From Actinomycetes bacterium (GTDB lineage: Bacteria; Actinomycetota; Thermoleophilia; Solirubrobacterales; Solirubrobacteraceae), in NCBI GenBank assembly GCA_023429855.1, contig JAEZDB010000014.1, positions 1 to 8,497 on the forward strand: a stretch of 8,497 nt of DNA, written 5' to 3'. Positions within the stretch are counted from its first letter, which is position 1. Each line of letters begins with the position of its first letter. The translations under genes and the position numbers were made by a program. The notes below the pieces were generated by a model. That model did no database searches. It was given only the letters and a program-made list of their open reading frames with translations, and had not been told where the DNA came from. Positions 6,245-8,497 of the stretch are shown here, in pieces.

Positions 6245-8299
6245 CTAGCCGGCCGCGACGAACGCCTGGAAGTCGACCGGCCCGAGACCGGAGAGGTCGC
6301 TCGTGGCGATGCCCAGCTCCGAGAGGGTGAAGACCCGGGTGCCGACGATCACCGAGCGGATCACGTCGCCGCGGTCCCAGCCGGGGCCGTGGGTGATCCG
6401 GCCGGCCTCGGCGAGCGAGGCGCGCGTGGCCGTGATGCCGACCACGGCTGCCGCCGACGTGTGCGTCTGCCGGTCCCAGCCCGAATACGGCAGCAGCGCG
6501 AGGCTCGTCTTCGGCCACCAGAGGAACGCGTGCGGGTCGAACTCGGCCGCGAGGCCGCCGTTGCCGAGCATCCGCTGAGACCGGCGCGCGGGCGCCGCGG
6601 GGTTCTTCACGTCGAACACGGAGACCTGCGCGCCGGTGCCCCAGCCGCTGGGGTCGGTGTCGCGGCCGACGCCGAGCAGCAGGTCGTCGCCGATCGGGTG
6701 CAGGTAGGCGGAGTAGCCGCTGATCTTTAGCTCGCCGGCGACCTTCGGGGCGGTCGGGTCGCGAAGGTCGACGGTGTAGAGCGGGTCGACCTGGCGGAAC
6801 GTGACCACGTAGCCCATGTCGCCGATGAAGCGCGTCGCGTAGATCCGCTCGCCCTTGCCGAGGCCCGAAACCTGGCCGACCTGTTTGAGCACCTTGCCGT
6901 CGGGGCGCAGGACGGTCACGTGGCTCTGGCTGTCGGCAGCCATCGCGCCAGGGACCCACGCCGGGACCTCCGTCGTCGCGACGCGCAGGTCGCCCTGGTA
7001 TTCGGAGAGGGCGTACTGGTTGAGCACGAACCCGGGGACCGCGCCGCTGCCCGCGTACGAGGTTTCGCCGTCCCTCGTCGTGTCGAACGCGTGGATCTCG
7101 GTGACCATGCGCCGCGGGATATCGGCTGGCGCGTCGATGTCGAGCGACTTCGTCGAGGCGACGTAGAGCCGGTCGGACGAGGCGTAGACGACCTGAGCGC
7201 CCGCCAGGACGGCGTCGCGGTCGACGTTGAAGAGGCCGTTGTCGAAGTCGACGCTCAGCACCGTGAGCAGGTCGGAGCCAGCGAACGCGCGCGGGTGGCG
7301 GATGTCGCCGCACGGCACGAGGTAGCGGCGGAAGGTGCGCTTGGTGCGCCGGCTGCTCAGCGTCGTGCGCGGGACGAACGAGCGCATGCCGAGCTTCGGG
7401 GCGGACGCGGCGTGCGCGGCTGCTGGCGGCGTGCCGGCGGCGACCGGCTCAGAGGTCGTTGGCAGCCTCGCCGGCGAGCTCATGACCACGCGGATCGTGC
7501 CGCGCGTGAGGCGCGCGCTCACGACCGTGCCTGGGACGGCCATCGTGCGGACGATCTTCATCGCCGCGGGGTTGCGGGCGTCGACCTCGGCCAGGCGGGT
7601 CGTCGGGCTTGCCTGCGGCGCCGGCACGCTGGCGTTGCTCGGGGGCGGCACCGGGACCGGAGGCGCGACCGGCCCAATCGTCCGTGTCGGCGTCGCCGCG
7701 GCCTTGGGCTGCGGGCCGAGCACGAGGATCCGATCGCCGTAGAGCAGGATCTCCCCGCCAGCCCCCTCGAGGCTGAGCTTGGAGACGAGCTTCGGCGTCG
7801 GACCGGTTACGTCGTAGGCCCACAGCTCGGCGCCGAGGACGACGAACAGCCGCTTACCGTCGGTCTTGAATGCGTCGGGCTCGTCGATGCCCTGCTCCTG
7901 GACGTTGCTCCCGGAGAAGTCTTCCTCGCCGCGCAGGTCGACGCCGCCCGCGGCGGAGTCCGTGATCGACTCGCCGGGCTTGGCTGCCACCGCAGGTACC
8001 GGCATCGGGACCCCGGGCGGGATCGGCGTCGTGCCCGGCGGCACGGGCTTGGGCTCGGGCCGGCTCGCCCGCGGGTTGATCAGGCTGCCCGTGCCGTAGT
8101 AGTACGCGCCGCCGAAGGCGCGGACCGGTACTGGCGGGCGCACGGTCGCCGAACGGCCGAAATCGACGAGGTCGTTGCAGGTCTCGAACGACGGCAGCGC
8201 TGCGCGCGCCGCCGCGGCGGGTGACGCTGCAGCCGCCACGGCGCCGACCGCAAGCGGGATCGCCAGAAGGAGGGCCAGTACGGAGCGTGGGGAGCGCAT
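6245..8299 (-). CDS. Secreted beta-propeller-domain protein
   Basis: 684 residues, of the bacterial secreted family with a C-terminal beta-propeller (Pfam Beta_propel type). No enzyme activity is known to me for it. A Sec signal peptide is clear: MRSPR, a Leu/Ala-rich core, then Ala-rich residues ending near ASPAAAARA (about 25-33). The diagnostic start of the domain is NVQEQGIDEPDAFKTDGKRLF at 132-152, followed by blade-like strands such as LWAYDV, ILLYGDRILVLG, LYTVDLRDP, VSVFDVKNPAAP, FDPHAFLWWP (587-596) and VIRSVIVGTRVFTLS. Two proline-rich stretches (about 80-105 and 209-232) are probably flexible links or loops. Only Cys41 and Cys330 are present and could form a disulfide after export. 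ATG 8299 was chosen over an upstream in-frame GTG at 8413 because it puts the signal peptide at the N-terminus; TTAGG lies six bases before it. A single gene, apparently unrelated to the haem and respiration genes that follow. Confidence 0.9.
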   Translation of the reverse strand: MRSPRSVLALLLAIPLAVGAVAAAASPAAAARAALPSFETCNDLVDFGRSATVRPPVPVRAFGGAYYYGTGSLINPRASRPEPKPVPPGTTPIPPGVPMPVPAVAAKPGESITDSAAGGVDLRGEEDFSGSNVQEQGIDEPDAFKTDGKRLFVVLGAELWAYDVTGPTPKLVSKLSLEGAGGEILLYGDRILVLGPQPKAAATPTRTIGPVAPPVPVPPPSNASVPAPQASPTTRLAEVDARNPAAMKIVRTMAVPGTVVSARLTRGTIRVVMSSPARLPTTSEPVAAGTPPAAAHAASAPKLGMRSFVPRTTLSSRRTKRTFRRYLVPCGDIRHPRAFAGSDLLTVLSVDFDNGLFNVDRDAVLAGAQVVYASSDRLYVASTKSLDIDAPADIPRRMVTEIHAFDTTRDGETSYAGSGAVPGFVLNQYALSEYQGDLRVATTEVPAWVPGAMAADSQSHVTVLRPDGKVLKQVGQVSGLGKGERIYATRFIGDMGYVVTFRQVDPLYTVDLRDPTAPKVAGELKISGYSAYLHPIGDDLLLGVGRDTDPSGWGTGAQVSVFDVKNPAAPARRSQRMLGNGGLAAEFDPHAFLWWPKTSLALLPYSGWDRQTHTSAAAVVGITATRASLAEAGRITHGPGWDRGDVIRSVIVGTRVFTLSELGIATSDLSGLGPVDFQAFVAAG

Positions 8300-8384
8300 G
8301 GCAGGCCTAACCGTGTCACATCCGCTCCGCCGCGTGGCGCAACTTGTGGACGGGCGGTTGATTCGCGCTACCCCGCGGGCGGCG

Positions 8385-8426
8385 CCGGCGAAACCCGCCC
8401 AGAAAAACCGCACTATCGCCGCCGGC
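8385..8426. repeat. 42-bp direct repeat, copy 1
   Basis: Matches copy 2 (8447-8488) at 40 of 42 positions, differing only at 8395 (c here, g in copy 2) and 8415 (a here, g in copy 2). Its ends are inverted: GCCGGCG (8384-8390) pairs with CGCCGGC (8420-8426), around a core that includes CCCAGAAAAACCGCACT. On the minus strand the core reads AGTGCGGTTTTTCTGGG. It lies upstream of the beta-propeller gene. Confidence 0.9.
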
Positions 8427-8446
8427 GACGCTCCCGGCCCTCGGTC

Positions 8447-8488
8447 CCGGCGAAACGCGCCCAGAAAAACCGCACTGTCGCCGCCGGC
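8447..8488. repeat. 42-bp direct repeat, copy 2
   Basis: Second copy, 62 bases on from copy 1, separated by a unique 20-base stretch. The terminal inverted ends are kept as CCGGCG (8447-8452) and CGCCGG (8482-8487). No third copy lies on the inner side at the same spacing; further copies could lie beyond the window edge only nine bases away. Confidence 0.9.
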
Positions 8489-8497
8489 CGCCTGAGC

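Larger units (their letters stand above)
8300..8497. other. Intergenic region upstream of the beta-propeller gene
   Basis: No gene is supported here on either strand. The stretch 8300-8384 should hold the promoter and leader of the beta-propeller gene, but I see no convincing -35/-10 pair; a TTGCGC (on the minus strand, near 8326-8331) has no good partner. The remainder is the pair of 42-bp repeats and their 20-base spacer. Open frames crossing it are Pro/Arg-rich and have no family features. Confidence 0.6.

Noticed and set aside
3909..6248. A 779-residue open frame on the plus strand opposite hemL and hemB
   Set aside because: It lies wholly antisense to two certain enzymes. Its product is Arg/Asp/Gly/Val-rich with no domain. 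Long antisense frames are expected in G+C-rich DNA where stop codons are rare.
6156..7313. Upstream extension of the hemB frame giving a 711-residue protein
   Set aside because: The extra N-terminal part is Arg/Pro-rich, overlaps the beta-propeller gene in another frame and has no family match; HemB homologues begin at the chosen GTG.
6920..8224. A 434-residue open frame on the plus strand opposite the beta-propeller gene
   Set aside because: Arg-rich, no motifs, antisense to a gene with clear family features; a composition artefact.
8300..8413. Start of the beta-propeller protein at GTG 8413
   Set aside because: It would bury the signal peptide 38 residues inside the protein and start within the repeat; ATG 8299 fits better.
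8384..8488. CRISPR array
   Set aside because: Only two copies, a 20-base spacer shorter than the 42-base repeat, and no cas genes in view.

Overview
The window is G+C-rich bacterial DNA in which all eight supported protein genes lie on the minus strand, so the reading order runs from position 8497 down to 1. The DNA composition, the G/C-ending codons, the Zn-type HemB, the secreted beta-propeller lipoprotein-like family and the menaquinone-style bc complex fit a high-G+C Gram-positive lineage. A deep actinobacterial group such as the Thermoleophilia/Solirubrobacterales is my best guess. That placement is an inference from gene style and not from any marker gene, because no rRNA or tRNA is present.

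Layout in transcription order. (1) 8300-8497 is intergenic and holds two near-identical 42-bp direct repeats. (2) 6245-8299 encodes a secreted beta-propeller-domain protein. (3) 5178-6155 is hemB and 3852-5141 is hemL. They are followed by a small unassigned gene (3394-3855) whose start overlaps the hemL stop by four bases; these three look like one haem-precursor operon. (4) 2603-3274, 1809-2594 and 1057-1806 encode a Rieske protein, a b6-type cytochrome b and a subunit IV-cytochrome c fusion. This is a compact qcrABC operon for a menaquinol:cytochrome c reductase in the Bacillus arrangement. A strong hairpin terminator (967-997) follows it. (5) 1-918 is a long-chain trans-polyprenyl diphosphate synthase, cut by the window edge.

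How the parts work together: HemL and HemB make 5-aminolevulinate and then porphobilinogen, the first haem precursors. The bc complex needs b and c haems. The polyprenyl synthase probably makes the side chain of the menaquinone that the bc complex oxidises. The segment 1-6155 is therefore a respiratory-chain supply neighbourhood. The beta-propeller gene has no obvious link to it.

Points that stand out: the b6-type cytochrome b has Thr where relatives carry the Cys that binds an extra covalent haem. The Rieske loop lacks the Ser that raises cluster potential. The small gene coupled to hemL has a stretch resembling part of a polyprenyl synthase. The first genes of the hem and qcr operons both start with GTG exactly 12 bases after a TA-starting -10-like hexamer and have no Shine-Dalgarno, as expected of leaderless mRNAs. 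I saw no mobile elements, CRISPR arrays, defence genes or clear novel system.
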